From an uncultured Flavobacteriales bacterium (GTDB lineage Bacteria > Bacteroidota > Bacteroidia > Flavobacteriales_D > Crocinitomicaceae), in NCBI GenBank assembly GCA_943789205.1, contig CALSTG010000001.1, forward strand, positions 1,168,435-1,232,434: a DNA stretch of 64,000 bases. The letters run 5' to 3'. The notes beneath the pieces are model-generated. The model was given only the letters and a program-made list of their open reading frames with translations, was not told the DNA's origin and made no database searches. The position numbers and the translations under genes were made by a program. Positions 9,779-18,713 of the stretch are shown here, one piece after another; the first letter of the stretch is position 1, and every line of letters begins with the position of its first letter.

Positions 9779-9887
9779 GTATAAGAATAGTAGCGGATTT
9801 TTACACACTAACTTTTCGGTTAAACACAGACCTTTTTTATATTTACTTTGTTTCGTTTTAGCGATTAAACCGCTATTATTTTTATAC
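9779..9887. repeat. Long imperfect inverted repeat between two orphan genes
   Basis: The arms are 9779-9796 (GTATAAGAATAGTAGCGG) and 9870-9887 (CCGCTATTATTTTTATAC). They pair at 16 of 18 positions, and both mismatches are G.U-compatible when the plus strand is read as RNA. The 73 bases between arms contain further short complementary pieces. The outer flanks are TTTAACGGCTA on the left and AATGTTGTGC on the right. Elements of this look separate single-gene units in several flavobacterial genomes as I remember them; that memory is unverified, and an integron attC-like site is one possible reading. Confidence 0.55.
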
Positions 9888-9902
9888 AATGTTGTGCTTT
9901 CG

Positions 9903-10901
9903 TTATTTTTCTGATTTATTAAATTCAATATTGACTATTCGAATCTTAACTTCTTCATTAGTTTTTTCCACTCTCCAAAATAAATTATTATTATCAATAA
10001 ATAAGTTATCTGAAATAGTGTTCAATTCAAATTTTGTACTATCAATGTTTGTTTGATAAAATAATTTATTGTCGTTATCAATAATACTGATTATATAGTT
10101 TGGGTAATCATTATTTGTCCATTGTCCTATTATGGCGTTGTTGTCATTTAAGTCAATTCGTAAATTACTTTTCTCCAAACTGTTATTTAATAAACTGTCT
10201 ATTTTTTCGAGTATTTTCTGAGCCCTTATTTTGTCTTTCAAAATAAATCCTATATGTTGACTTACTAAATCATAATAATATTTCGCCTCATTTTTGTATC
10301 TGAAATCATTAAGCATAAAGTCTATCATTTCATTATTTTGATTATCTGGTACTTTTGAAGAATACCATTCGTAATTATTCACTCTTTTCTTTTCATTCTC
10401 AATTGAGATACTTTTTATAAGTTCTATGTTATCTTCATTAAACTTATTGTCGTAAAAATTGCTTAATGCGTTAACTATAGATTTATATTTGTCTGGTATT
10501 GAGTTAATTTCAGAAATTAGGTTATTATATGCAACTCGTTTTTTTCCTCCTCCTGAATACCAAGTAGTGGCATTAGTAAGATTTGGGTAACTCGATTTCG
10601 AGTAATCTTCATAAGTTAGTTTTTCGTTAATTATTAAATCAAATATTCTTTGCTTATTAGAGTAAAATTCGAGTTGATTATTAGACATAGCAATAAAATA
10701 CTCTAAATCTTTGGCTACTTCTCTCATCAAACTAGTAGTCCTTTTTTCTACTTGATAATCCTGATTTTTATTGTTGATGTATAATGCGATTAATATCCCA
10801 AAAACCACAAGTAAAATCTCTCCAATAGCATATTTAAAATACCTCCCAATTTTGTTCGTCATTAATAAGTTCTGTCTAATTTTTCTAAAGAGTGTTATCA
10901 T
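9903..10901 (-). CDS. DUF6090 family membrane-anchored protein
   Basis: The 332-residue protein begins MITLFRKIRQNLL, then KYFKYAIGEILLVVFGILIALYINN (written here only as a pattern: a basic, amphipathic start and one membrane helix at about residues 24-43). This N-terminus is diagnostic for DUF6090, a family of single-pass inner-membrane proteins that is abundant and scattered in flavobacteria. The rest is a helical, presumably periplasmic, domain with a C-terminal beta stretch (NAIIGQWTNNDYPNYIISI). Function is unknown. Repeats flank the gene on both sides, which fits its habit of occurring as an isolated accessory gene. Confidence 0.8.
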   Translation of the reverse strand: MITLFRKIRQNLLMTNKIGRYFKYAIGEILLVVFGILIALYINNKNQDYQVEKRTTSLMREVAKDLEYFIAMSNNQLEFYSNKQRIFDLIINEKLTYEDYSKSSYPNLTNATTWYSGGGKKRVAYNNLISEINSIPDKYKSIVNALSNFYDNKFNEDNIELIKSISIENEKKRVNNYEWYSSKVPDNQNNEMIDFMLNDFRYKNEAKYYYDLVSQHIGFILKDKIRAQKILEKIDSLLNNSLEKSNLRIDLNDNNAIIGQWTNNDYPNYIISIIDNDNKLFYQTNIDSTKFELNTISDNLFIDNNNLFWRVEKTNEEVKIRIVNIEFNKSEK

Positions 10902-10937
10902 TGATTAGCGGTTTGTCATAATGAAGCACAACGAGGG

Positions 10938-10983
10938 AATAAACGTATTACGTTTATTTCTGAATTTGTTTATTTCTGAATTT
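10938..10983. repeat. 21-bp palindrome overlapping a 16-bp tandem duplication
   Basis: AATAAACGTA (10938-10947) and TACGTTTATT (10949-10958) form a perfect odd palindrome around one central T. The 16-mer GTTTATTTCTGAATTT then occurs twice in direct succession (10952-10967 and 10968-10983), with the first copy overlapping the right palindrome arm. The block sits in the gap between the divergent end of the accessory patch and the bacilliredoxin gene. Confidence 0.85.
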
Positions 10984-11059
10984 AAATATCAAATAAATCA
11001 CAATATTTTGGCAGTCTACCCAATATTGAATTTCGTTATGAACGATTTTAGTGTCTATT

Positions 11060-11473
11060 TTAGCAGAACTCTTTATAAGCCGCAGACAAGTTATTTGCAA
11101 TCATTTCAGCAGAACCACCTTCGATATGATGTCTTTCTAGAAAGTGTACCAATTTGCCATCTTTAAATAAAGCAACGGAAGGAGACGATGGAGGGTAAGG
11201 AAGAAAATATTTTCTAGCTTGGGCTACGGCATCACCGTCAACCCCAGCAAAAACAGTGGTTAATTTATCCGGGGCGTGTTCACCGGTAACAGATAATTTT
11301 ACACCAGGACGCATATTCCCGGCCGCACATCCACAAACTGAATTCACTACTACAAGTAGGGTTCCATTGTTATTTTGAATGGCTTGATCGACAGCGTCAG
11401 CATCTAATAATTCGTCAAATCCAACAGCTGTTAGATCTTCTTTCATCGGTTTTACAAGTTCTGGTGGATACAT
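11060..11473 (-). CDS. BrxA/BrxB-family bacilliredoxin
   Basis: The 137-residue protein has the YphP/YqiW signature: MYPPELVKPM at the start and the CGC motif at residues 47-49 inside NSVCGCAAG, then the PYPPSSPSVALF stretch. In Firmicutes these thioredoxin-fold proteins reduce bacillithiol mixed disulfides; many Bacteroidota also make bacillithiol, so a thiol-disulfide reductase role in the cytoplasm is likely. Length is typical. A minus-strand TAACTTTG (11494-11501) 20 bases before the ATG may be its -7 box, without a clear -33 partner. Confidence 0.9.
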   Translation of the reverse strand: MYPPELVKPMKEDLTAVGFDELLDADAVDQAIQNNNGTLLVVVNSVCGCAAGNMRPGVKLSVTGEHAPDKLTTVFAGVDGDAVAQARKYFLPYPPSSPSVALFKDGKLVHFLERHHIEGGSAEMIANNLSAAYKEFC

Positions 11474-11542
11474 TTTTTAATTTTTATTTTACGCAAAGTT
11501 AAGGAATAGAAATAAAAGCGAGGCCTCTTCTAAATAAGTATT

Positions 11543-12007
11543 TTAGGAAACACGAACAGAAACAATCATATCGAACTTGGCTACAATTTCTTGTTGGTCA
11601 TTTTTAGCCAATACCTCAATCGTTTCATTTACTCGCGATTTTTCAGAGATACTTTTATCAATTGCTGCTTTTACCAAATCTCCTTGGTTACTTTCAAAAA
11701 TGATATCACTTTCAGCTCGCTTAATAAATTCTGCATTCATACCTTTAAAAGCGAAAGAGATGTCTCGTCCAATTAATTTAGAGAAGTAAAATACCTGAAT
11801 ACCACCAGCGATGTCTGCTCCAACAGCTAGGGCTCCGAAATACATCGAGTTTAAGTGGTTTTTAGTACGTCTTCTAAGTTTTATTTTAACGCGAACAGTT
11901 TGGCTATTTATAGCAATTAATTTGGGGTTGGTGTAGCCAATTAATGGTATTTTGACACGCCCAAGTAAAAACATAAGCCATCTCATTTTCCGAATAGATA
12001 CTTCCAT
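11543..12007 (-). CDS. DUF4442 hotdog-fold protein
   Basis: The protein (154 residues from the chosen start) has the hotdog layout of the DUF4442 family: an N-terminal helix (MRWLMFLLG), a strand LRRRTKNHLNSMYFGALAVGADIAGG that holds the central helix, and two closing strands (VNETIEVLAKNDQQEIVAKFDMIVSVRV). Relatives are thioesterase-like but have no proven substrate. I place the start at ATG 12007, one base after the mutS stop; a TTG at 12019 overlapping the mutS end would add four residues but is less likely. Tight spacing suggests translational coupling to mutS. Confidence 0.75.
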   Translation of the reverse strand: MEVSIRKMRWLMFLLGRVKIPLIGYTNPKLIAINSQTVRVKIKLRRRTKNHLNSMYFGALAVGADIAGGIQVFYFSKLIGRDISFAFKGMNAEFIKRAESDIIFESNQGDLVKAAIDKSISEKSRVNETIEVLAKNDQQEIVAKFDMIVSVRVS

Positions 12008-12008
12008 A

Positions 12009-14636
12009 TTAATTTCCAATTAGTTTTTTGATTTCATTGAGCTTTAACAATGCATCCATAGGTGTTAAACCATTGATATCTACATTTTTTAATTCTTCAT
12101 GAATTTGCTCTAGAACAGGGTCATTCAACTGAAAAAAGCTGAGCTGCATGGAGTCGTTCAAGGCTGCCTTAATGTCTTCTTTACCCTTTTTTCGACCATC
12201 GGAATGTCTCGACTCTAGCTCTTCAAGCATTTGTTCGGACCTCTTAAGAACACTCGTAGGCATCCCCGCCATTTTCGCCACATGAATACCAAAAGAGTGT
12301 TCACTCCCCCCTTTTGTAAGTTTTCGGATAAATAGAATTTTCTTTCCTACCTCTTTTACTGCAACATTGAAGTTTTTAATACGCTTGAATTTGTGCGTCA
12401 TCTCATTGAGTTCATGGTAATGCGTTGCAAACAAGGTCTTACACTTTGCTTTTTTAGACTCATGCAAATACTCTGCAATTGCCCAGGCAATAGATATTCC
12501 ATCGTAAGTGCTTGTTCCCCTGCCGATCTCGTCTAGTAAAATCAGGCTTCTTGGTGATAAATTATTAAGAATACTTGCTGTTTCATTCATTTCGACCATA
12601 AATGTAGATTCGCCAGAAGAAATATTATCTGATGCACCAACTCTTGTAAATACCTTATCTACAACTCCAATAGCTGCTGCTTCTGCAGGAACGAAGCATC
12701 CCATTTGTGCCATAAGTACAATAAGTGCAGTTTGTCGTAACAGTGCACTTTTACCACTCATGTTTGGCCCTGTAATCATCATAATTTGTTGTGTATCTGG
12801 CTCCAGGATCAAGTCGTTAGATACGTATGGCTCCCCAAGAGACATAGATTGTTCGATAACCGGATGCCTGCCTTTGGTGATTTTTAATGCGGTCCCTTCG
12901 TTAATTTCAGGTTTGCAATAGTTGTACTTTTCCGCGACCATAGCAAAAGATAACAGGCAATCAATACGACCAAGTATTTGAGCATTGGTTTGAATAGGAC
13001 TTATGTATGCTGCCATCTCCAAGATAAGTTCTTGAAAAAGACGTTGCTCAAGTGCAAGAATTTTTTCCTCTGCGCCTAGGATTTTCTGTTCATATATTTT
13101 AAGTTCTTCTGTAATATACCGTTCTGCATTAACGAGCGTTTGTTTTCTAATCCATTCTTCTGGCACTTTGTCTTTGTGTGCATTTCGAACTTCAATATAA
13201 TATCCGAAAACATTATTAAATGCAATTTTGAGACTAGGAATACCCGTGCGCTCAGATTCTCTTTTTTGCATTTCTGAAAGAAAATCTTTTCCATGATATG
13301 CAATCTCCCTCAATTCATCAAGCTCCTTATTCCATCCTGAGTGAATGACCTCTCCTTTTCCAAATTGACCCGAAGGCTCTTCAGTTAATGTTTTCCCAAT
13401 TAAATTCACGAGTGACGCGCACCCATCAAGCTTATTGAGCATTTGAGTTAATGCGCTGGGGTGTTTTTCTCGTTCGAGTAAGGTTTTGATTTTTGGTATT
13501 TCCGACAGTGTTCTTTTTAAATGGGCAACCTCTTTTGGATTCACTTTACCAACCGCAACTTTAGAGATTAAACGCTCTAAATCTCCGATGTTTTTCAATC
13601 TTTGTGACAGCTCGAATGAGAGCTCCTGCTCTGTTTTTAAGAAAGAAACTACAGATAAGCGCCTCTCTATAGGGGCCTTATTTTTCAAGGGTAATACCAT
13701 CCATCTTTTTAGCATTCTTCCGCCCATTGCTGTTTGGGTTTCATCTAAAATATCAGCTAAAGTTTTTGCATTATCGTTGGAAGATGATAAAAGCTCAAGA
13801 TTTCTGACTGTAAATCGGTCGAGCCACACATAGCGCTCTTCTTCAATTCTAGAAATACTTGTGATGTGGTCAAGTCGTTTGTGCTGATTTTCTCCTAAAT
13901 AGTGAAATATAGCCCCCGCTGCGATTGTGGCTTTTGGTAATTCTTGAATACCAAAGCCTTTCAAAGTTTTAGTTTGAAATTGTTTGTTTAAGGTTTCTTC
14001 AGCATAGTCTTTTGTGAAAATCCATTCATCAAGCCTGAAGGTGTAATGCCCGTCATTAAATAGCGACTCAAAGGTTGTTTTTTTATTTTTTTGAAATATA
14101 ATTTCACTAGGTCGAAACCCCGAAATTAATTTTTGTAAATATTCTGGATTGCCCTCAGCTACAAGAAATTCACCTGTTGATACATCTAAAAAAGAAATCC
14201 CATGTGTTTTATCATCAAGGTAAATACCACATAGAAAGTTGTTTTTCCGTTGCTCAAGAACCTCATCATTAAAAGAAACACCAGGAGTAACAAGCTCTGT
14301 TACACCTCTCTTCACAATTTTTTTTGTCAATTTAGGGTCTTCAAGTTGGTCGCATATCGCTACGCGCTCTCCAGCACGCACGAGCTTCGGTAAATAGGTG
14401 TTTAAAGAGTGGTGTGGGAACCCCGCAAGCTCAATGTGCGCCGCTGCACCATTTTTTCTTTTGGTAAGAATAATGCCTAAAACTTTTGAGGCGGTAATTG
14501 CATCTTGACCAAAGGTTTCGTAAAAATCTCCCACGCGAAAAAGCAATAGGGCCTCTGGATGTTTAGCCTTAATCGCATTATATTGTTTCATCAAAGGAGT
14601 TTCCGAACTCCCTTTTTCTTTAGTAGATTTCGCCAA
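12009..14636 (-). CDS. mutS: DNA mismatch repair ATPase MutS
   Basis: MutS binds base mismatches and small loops and starts methyl-independent or methyl-directed repair with MutL. In this 875-residue protein the mismatch-wedging FYE motif is at residues 38-40 (RVGDFYETFG), the ABC-type Walker A GPNMSGKS at about 623-630, and Walker B LLDEIGRGTSTYDG at about 700-713, with ATHYHEL shortly after. All domains, including the lever/clamp region, appear complete. The start is TTG (14634-14636 on the minus strand); it gives the MAKSTKE... N-terminus expected for Bacteroidota, whereas the next ATG would remove 15 residues. It is divergent from the methyltransferase gene and followed closely by the DUF4442 gene. 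Confidence 0.95.
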   Translation of the reverse strand: MAKSTKEKGSSETPLMKQYNAIKAKHPEALLLFRVGDFYETFGQDAITASKVLGIILTKRKNGAAAHIELAGFPHHSLNTYLPKLVRAGERVAICDQLEDPKLTKKIVKRGVTELVTPGVSFNDEVLEQRKNNFLCGIYLDDKTHGISFLDVSTGEFLVAEGNPEYLQKLISGFRPSEIIFQKNKKTTFESLFNDGHYTFRLDEWIFTKDYAEETLNKQFQTKTLKGFGIQELPKATIAAGAIFHYLGENQHKRLDHITSISRIEEERYVWLDRFTVRNLELLSSSNDNAKTLADILDETQTAMGGRMLKRWMVLPLKNKAPIERRLSVVSFLKTEQELSFELSQRLKNIGDLERLISKVAVGKVNPKEVAHLKRTLSEIPKIKTLLEREKHPSALTQMLNKLDGCASLVNLIGKTLTEEPSGQFGKGEVIHSGWNKELDELREIAYHGKDFLSEMQKRESERTGIPSLKIAFNNVFGYYIEVRNAHKDKVPEEWIRKQTLVNAERYITEELKIYEQKILGAEEKILALEQRLFQELILEMAAYISPIQTNAQILGRIDCLLSFAMVAEKYNYCKPEINEGTALKITKGRHPVIEQSMSLGEPYVSNDLILEPDTQQIMMITGPNMSGKSALLRQTALIVLMAQMGCFVPAEAAAIGVVDKVFTRVGASDNISSGESTFMVEMNETASILNNLSPRSLILLDEIGRGTSTYDGISIAWAIAEYLHESKKAKCKTLFATHYHELNEMTHKFKRIKNFNVAVKEVGKKILFIRKLTKGGSEHSFGIHVAKMAGMPTSVLKRSEQMLEELESRHSDGRKKGKEDIKAALNDSMQLSFFQLNDPVLEQIHEELKNVDINGLTPMDALLKLNEIKKLIGN

Positions 14637-14717
14637 GTGAAATGATTTTGTAACTTTTGTAAAGTTAATGGGCTCCTCTTGGAATTCAAAGCGTTACAAA
14701 CGGAACTTTAGAATTAG

Positions 14718-15251
14718 ATGAATAAAAAATTAAAACTTTGGGAATTAGAAAGAAAATCCCCCGAGGAATTTAAGTCGCAAGCAAAGTTTCCAATTGTTAT
14801 CATATTGGATGATATCCGCTCCTTGAACAATGTTGGTTCATTTTTCAGAACAGCAGATGCATTTAACGTGACTCGAGTTATTTTGGGTGGGATTACGGCT
14901 TGTCCTCCACACAAGGATATTCGAAAAACAGCCTTAGGCGCCACTGAAACAGTGGAATGGTCTTATTCAGAAAATTTAGAACAGGAACTGGTCGCTTTAA
15001 AAAAAGAGGGTTTCACTATTGGAGCGATCGAACAGACAGAACAGACCATCTTATTGCAAGAGGTTGCAGCATTTGATATCAAACCATATGCTTTGATTTT
15101 TGGAAACGAGGTAAATGGTGTAAGGCAGGAGTTGGTTGATCTTTCTGATTGTGTTATTGAGATCCCTCAATTTGGAACAAAGCATAGTTTTAACGTGAGT
15201 GTGTGTGCAGGAATTGTGCTTTGGGAGTTTTGTAAAAAATTCATTGATTGA
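14718..15251 (+). CDS. SpoU/TrmH-family RNA methyltransferase
   Basis: The 177-residue protein has the three knotted SPOUT motifs: NNVGSFFRTADAF (motif 1, about residues 35-47), IFGNEVNGV (motif 2, about 127-135) and IPQFGTKHSFNVSVCAGIVL (motif 3, about 149-168). These build the SAM site and the catalytic Arg of 2'-O-ribose methylation of tRNA or rRNA. It is the short, single-domain form without an N-terminal substrate-binding domain, so the target RNA cannot be named. Its TGA stop overlaps the ATG of the next gene (TGATG), suggesting translational coupling. Confidence 0.88.
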   Translation: MNKKLKLWELERKSPEEFKSQAKFPIVIILDDIRSLNNVGSFFRTADAFNVTRVILGGITACPPHKDIRKTALGATETVEWSYSENLEQELVALKKEGFTIGAIEQTEQTILLQEVAAFDIKPYALIFGNEVNGVRQELVDLSDCVIEIPQFGTKHSFNVSVCAGIVLWEFCKKFID

Positions 15252-16636
15252 TGCGATTTCTATTTTCATTCTTATTCATCACTCAGCTAACGATTGCTCA
15301 GAATGTAAACATTACCCTCTTAGACAATTGGCAGGACACGAGCCTTCTAAGTAATTCAAGCGGTGTACGCTACAGCGGGTGTTTTTCTTTTGAAAGAGAA
15401 AACATTGAATATGTTGTAATGGGAACAACTGAAGGCGCCTCTTTTTTTCAGTTAACTGATGCCGATGAGATAGTTTTTATTGATGATATACCTGGGTCAT
15501 ATATTTCATCACAAGCGATCACCAGAGAATATGGAATATATCAAAACTATGTATTGTCAATAGGTGATGAAGGCAATGCGAGTTTACAAATAATAGACCT
15601 CTCTTTTTTACCAGATTCTGTGTCTTTGGTGAAAGAAATTCAAGATGAACGTGTGGGGAAGGCACATACCATCCATGTGGACTCTGAGCATAAACTTTTG
15701 TATTTATGCTCAGTAACGCCGATTGTGAATGGTCAGACAGGAAGCCTAGTTCCACTGCGTGTTTTTTCAATAGAAAACCCATTAGAGCCTATATTGATTT
15801 GGCAAGGGTTTGAGGATCTTCCTGAGGTACATGACCTTGAGCTAAGAGATGAAATTGCGATTTTGAATTGTGGGTTTGATGGGCTGCGTGTCTATGATTT
15901 TTCTAATCCAGAAGCTCCAATATATTTGTCTAATTTGGAGTTTTATTCCAATCAAGGATACAATCATCAGGGGAGCTTAAGTCCCGATAAAGAAACTTAT
16001 GTTTTTGCCGATGAAACGCCTGGGACACTTCTTAAAAAATGCAACGTTACACAAGATTATGAAATTCAAATCCAGCATAATTTTGGGAGACCTGACATCC
16101 CTTATTTAAAGACACCGCATAATATTTACATAAGTAATAACTTAGCTTATGTTGCATATTATAACGACGGTTTGCGGATTTATGATTTACGCGCGGACCC
16201 ACCTTTGGAAATCGCTTCATATGACACCCATGAGGACACTCCAGGAAACACTTTTTCTATGTGGGGCGCTTGGGGTATCGGTACAGAGCTTCCGAGCAAA
16301 AGACTGGTGATTTCTGATCGCATTACAGGCTTATACCTATTTGATTTTGAACGAGACTTATTCGAAATGTCACAAGCCTCTTCAGAACTTTTTGTTTATC
16401 CAAACCCTGGGTCTTCTGAAGAACCATCGATACTTCGTTTGCCTGAAGGATCAAGTTTTCCTTGCACTGTTCGTTTATATTCCGCAACAGGAACTCTTGT
16501 TTTCAATCAGACCATTCAAGACAAGTCTTATCTAAGCATTAATTGTAACGCTGCAGCGGGACATTATGTGATTGAGGTACAGTCAGCGAATTCATTTGAC
16601 GGTACTGTTCATAGAAAAAAAATAGTACTTAATTAG
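15251..16636 (+). CDS. Secreted choice-of-anchor-B / LVIVP-repeat protein with T9SS tail
   Basis: From ATG 15251 the protein has 461 residues. A signal peptide (about residues 1-17, ending TIAQ) leads into repeated motifs of the type ...GLRVYDFSNPEAPIYLS and GLRIYDLRADPPLEI, the LVIVP-like blades of the choice-of-anchor B family, which should fold as a beta-propeller. The final about 85 residues (LFVYPNPGSS... HYVIEVQS... KKIVLN) are a T9SS sorting domain, so the protein is exported to the cell surface. The exact role is unknown. A TTG one codon upstream would only add Met-1. It overlaps the methyltransferase stop by one base. Confidence 0.8.
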   Translation: MRFLFSFLFITQLTIAQNVNITLLDNWQDTSLLSNSSGVRYSGCFSFERENIEYVVMGTTEGASFFQLTDADEIVFIDDIPGSYISSQAITREYGIYQNYVLSIGDEGNASLQIIDLSFLPDSVSLVKEIQDERVGKAHTIHVDSEHKLLYLCSVTPIVNGQTGSLVPLRVFSIENPLEPILIWQGFEDLPEVHDLELRDEIAILNCGFDGLRVYDFSNPEAPIYLSNLEFYSNQGYNHQGSLSPDKETYVFADETPGTLLKKCNVTQDYEIQIQHNFGRPDIPYLKTPHNIYISNNLAYVAYYNDGLRIYDLRADPPLEIASYDTHEDTPGNTFSMWGAWGIGTELPSKRLVISDRITGLYLFDFERDLFEMSQASSELFVYPNPGSSEEPSILRLPEGSSFPCTVRLYSATGTLVFNQTIQDKSYLSINCNAAAGHYVIEVQSANSFDGTVHRKKIVLN

Positions 16637-16727
16637 GGTTTAGCTATATAACGTGGTGTGCTTCAACAGTTTTGATTTAAACAAATCAGCTATTTTTTTG
16701 TTATAAAATTGAAATCAATAAGTATTC

Positions 16728-18713
16728 ATGAAAGGACAAAAAAAATACGATTATATTTTCGCAGGCTTTGGAGCCAGTGCATGTATTCTTGTCCATGAAT
16801 TGTCTAGAAAAGGGCTGCTGAAAAATAAATCAATCTTGGCCATAGACCCCTGTGAAAAAAAGGTTAATGATAAGACGTATTGTTTTTGGGCAGGAGAGGA
16901 CGATGAAATCACAAAAGATTTTGCCCCACTTGCCTCTCATTCGTGGTCCAAAGTAGCTATCGATCAACATCCTGCGCAGAGTATTAGTCCCTTAACTTAC
17001 TATCACATAAATAGCTTAGACCTTTACAATTCAGCGAAAAGGGTTTTAGAAAAGCATAATGGAGTGTTCATAAACACTGAGGTAAATAATGTGTGTGAAC
17101 AAGAAGTAACGATTATTGAAACGAATGATGGCACATTTGAAGGTAATACAATATATGATGGTCGTCCACCTGAAACAGATGACAGACAGTCTACACACCA
17201 AAACATTCTGCAGTCGTTTATTGGATACAAAATTAAATTAAGAGAAAGCAAATTAGACCCTGAATCTTGTACTTTAATGGATTTCAATGTGGCCCAACAA
17301 AGCCATACTCAATTCGTATATGTCCTGCCATTTTCAGATCAAACAGCTTTAGTCGAGCTAACAAGGTTTGGCTCAAAAGTCATTTCTCAAAAAGAGTCTA
17401 AAACTATTTTAGAGGAATATATAGAAACGCATTATGGGGCCTATGAAATTATAGGGACAGAACAAGGCGTTATTCCTATGTTCATGGATTTAGCAAAACC
17501 GCCCTCCCTTAAAAACGTTGTACCTATTGGAACAAGAGCAAACAAGGTAAAACCCAGCACGGGTTATGCTTTTAAGAACATGTATACGCATGCAAAGGCC
17601 ATCACTAATGATTCCAAACCAAAAGCAATTTCTACTCGCTTTAGACTTTATGACCGCCTTCTTATCTTGATTTTGGCGTTGTGGCCAGAAAAAGGGCGCC
17701 CAATTTTTCAACGCCTTTTCGCAGTTAAAAAAACGAGTTATGTGCTGAGGTTTCTAGATGAAAAAACATCATTATGGGAAGACGCATCAATGTTTTATAA
17801 ACTTCCTGTAGGTGTTTTCTTAAAAGCATGTTTTGTTCTTTCAATTAAAAAATCAAGGTCAATAGCGCTCCTTTTTGGCCCCGTCTTATTGTTTTATATT
17901 CTAAACTACTTTAGCCCAAACATTGCAAATATTGTGCTCTATATCTTATTGTTTTTGGGACTTGTTGCTGTAGGCATTCCACATGGGGCAATGGACCATA
18001 TGACAGAGGCCTTATCGAATACCAAACGTATTACGCTTCCTTTTGTGATGAAATACATGGGCTTAATGGCATTGGTATATGTTCTATGGGTTGTTTCCCC
18101 TGGAATAGCCGTGTTAAGTTTTATACTTTATTCTGCTTGGCATTTTGGAGAAACAGATACACAAGAGTGGGGGATATATTCACCGCTAATAGGTTTGTGC
18201 TGGGGGGTGCTATTTTTTATTGGCCTTTTTGCTTCTCATTTACCAGAATTAAATAACGTTTTGAGTCTTCTAGGGGCTGGCGTCATAGACTTATACATAA
18301 ATCCTCAAGATTTATTTTTAGCAAGCATAGCCCTATCTGTATTATTAGCGAGCTATAATAAAAGTATGCAATGGATCTTTTTATTGGTTTTTTTATTACT
18401 AAGTCAGTGGATGCCGTTAATAATATCCTTTGGGATATATTTTATTTTTCATCATAGCTATAAAGGTTGGAGTCATTTAAAACAAGCGCTCGGTGAAAGT
18501 GATATTTCTCTTTTTAAGAACGCCTTACCATTTAACATCGGGGCTATTGTCTTGTTTTTTATCTTCTTTTTAAATCCATCAGCTACCTTTGAGGCCAATA
18601 CGTCGGTGTTTTTTGTATTTATTTCTTGTATTAGTTTTCCTCATATATTTTGTATGCATAGATTCTATACACTTAAGAAAACGCCGCGAAAATTAAATAG
18701 GACGAACCAATAG
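16728..18713 (+). CDS. Fusion: lycopene beta-cyclase (CrtY) + beta-carotene 15,15'-dioxygenase (Blh)
   Basis: One uninterrupted 661-residue frame holds two enzymes. Residues 1-370 are a complete CrtY-type cyclase: a dinucleotide-binding start YDYIFAGFGASA (7-18), NDKTYCFW (47-54), the IYDGRP strand (142-147), VYVLPFSDQTALVE (197-210), GTRANKVKPSTGYAF (268-282) and RFLDEKTSLWED (341-352). Residues 378-650 are a multi-pass membrane Blh/Brp enzyme with its histidine motifs GIPHGAMDH (416-424), WHFGETD (471-477), HHSYKGWSHL (575-584) and FPHIFCMHRFY (637-647), proposed iron ligands in this family. CrtY makes beta-carotene from lycopene and Blh cleaves it to two retinals, so the protein should make retinal from lycopene at the membrane. 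No Met lies between residues 355 and 422, so an internal Blh start is unlikely. No rhodopsin or other crt gene is in the window. Its end overlaps the convergent lysS end by 21 bases. Confidence 0.92.
   Translation: MKGQKKYDYIFAGFGASACILVHELSRKGLLKNKSILAIDPCEKKVNDKTYCFWAGEDDEITKDFAPLASHSWSKVAIDQHPAQSISPLTYYHINSLDLYNSAKRVLEKHNGVFINTEVNNVCEQEVTIIETNDGTFEGNTIYDGRPPETDDRQSTHQNILQSFIGYKIKLRESKLDPESCTLMDFNVAQQSHTQFVYVLPFSDQTALVELTRFGSKVISQKESKTILEEYIETHYGAYEIIGTEQGVIPMFMDLAKPPSLKNVVPIGTRANKVKPSTGYAFKNMYTHAKAITNDSKPKAISTRFRLYDRLLILILALWPEKGRPIFQRLFAVKKTSYVLRFLDEKTSLWEDASMFYKLPVGVFLKACFVLSIKKSRSIALLFGPVLLFYILNYFSPNIANIVLYILLFLGLVAVGIPHGAMDHMTEALSNTKRITLPFVMKYMGLMALVYVLWVVSPGIAVLSFILYSAWHFGETDTQEWGIYSPLIGLCWGVLFFIGLFASHLPELNNVLSLLGAGVIDLYINPQDLFLASIALSVLLASYNKSMQWIFLLVFLLLSQWMPLIISFGIYFIFHHSYKGWSHLKQALGESDISLFKNALPFNIGAIVLFFIFFLNPSATFEANTSVFFVFISCISFPHIFCMHRFYTLKKTPRKLNRTNQ

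Noticed and set aside
10921..11166. 81-codon plus-strand frame
   Set aside because: Most of it lies over the palindrome/tandem repeat and the opposite strand of the bacilliredoxin gene; no signal, domain or plausible ribosome-binding site.
16728..18713. The crtY-blh fusion as an artefact of a hidden frameshift
   Set aside because: Both domains are in the same frame across the junction with a continuous hydrophobic helix and no leftover start or stop; reads should still be checked because other sites here look wrong by one base.
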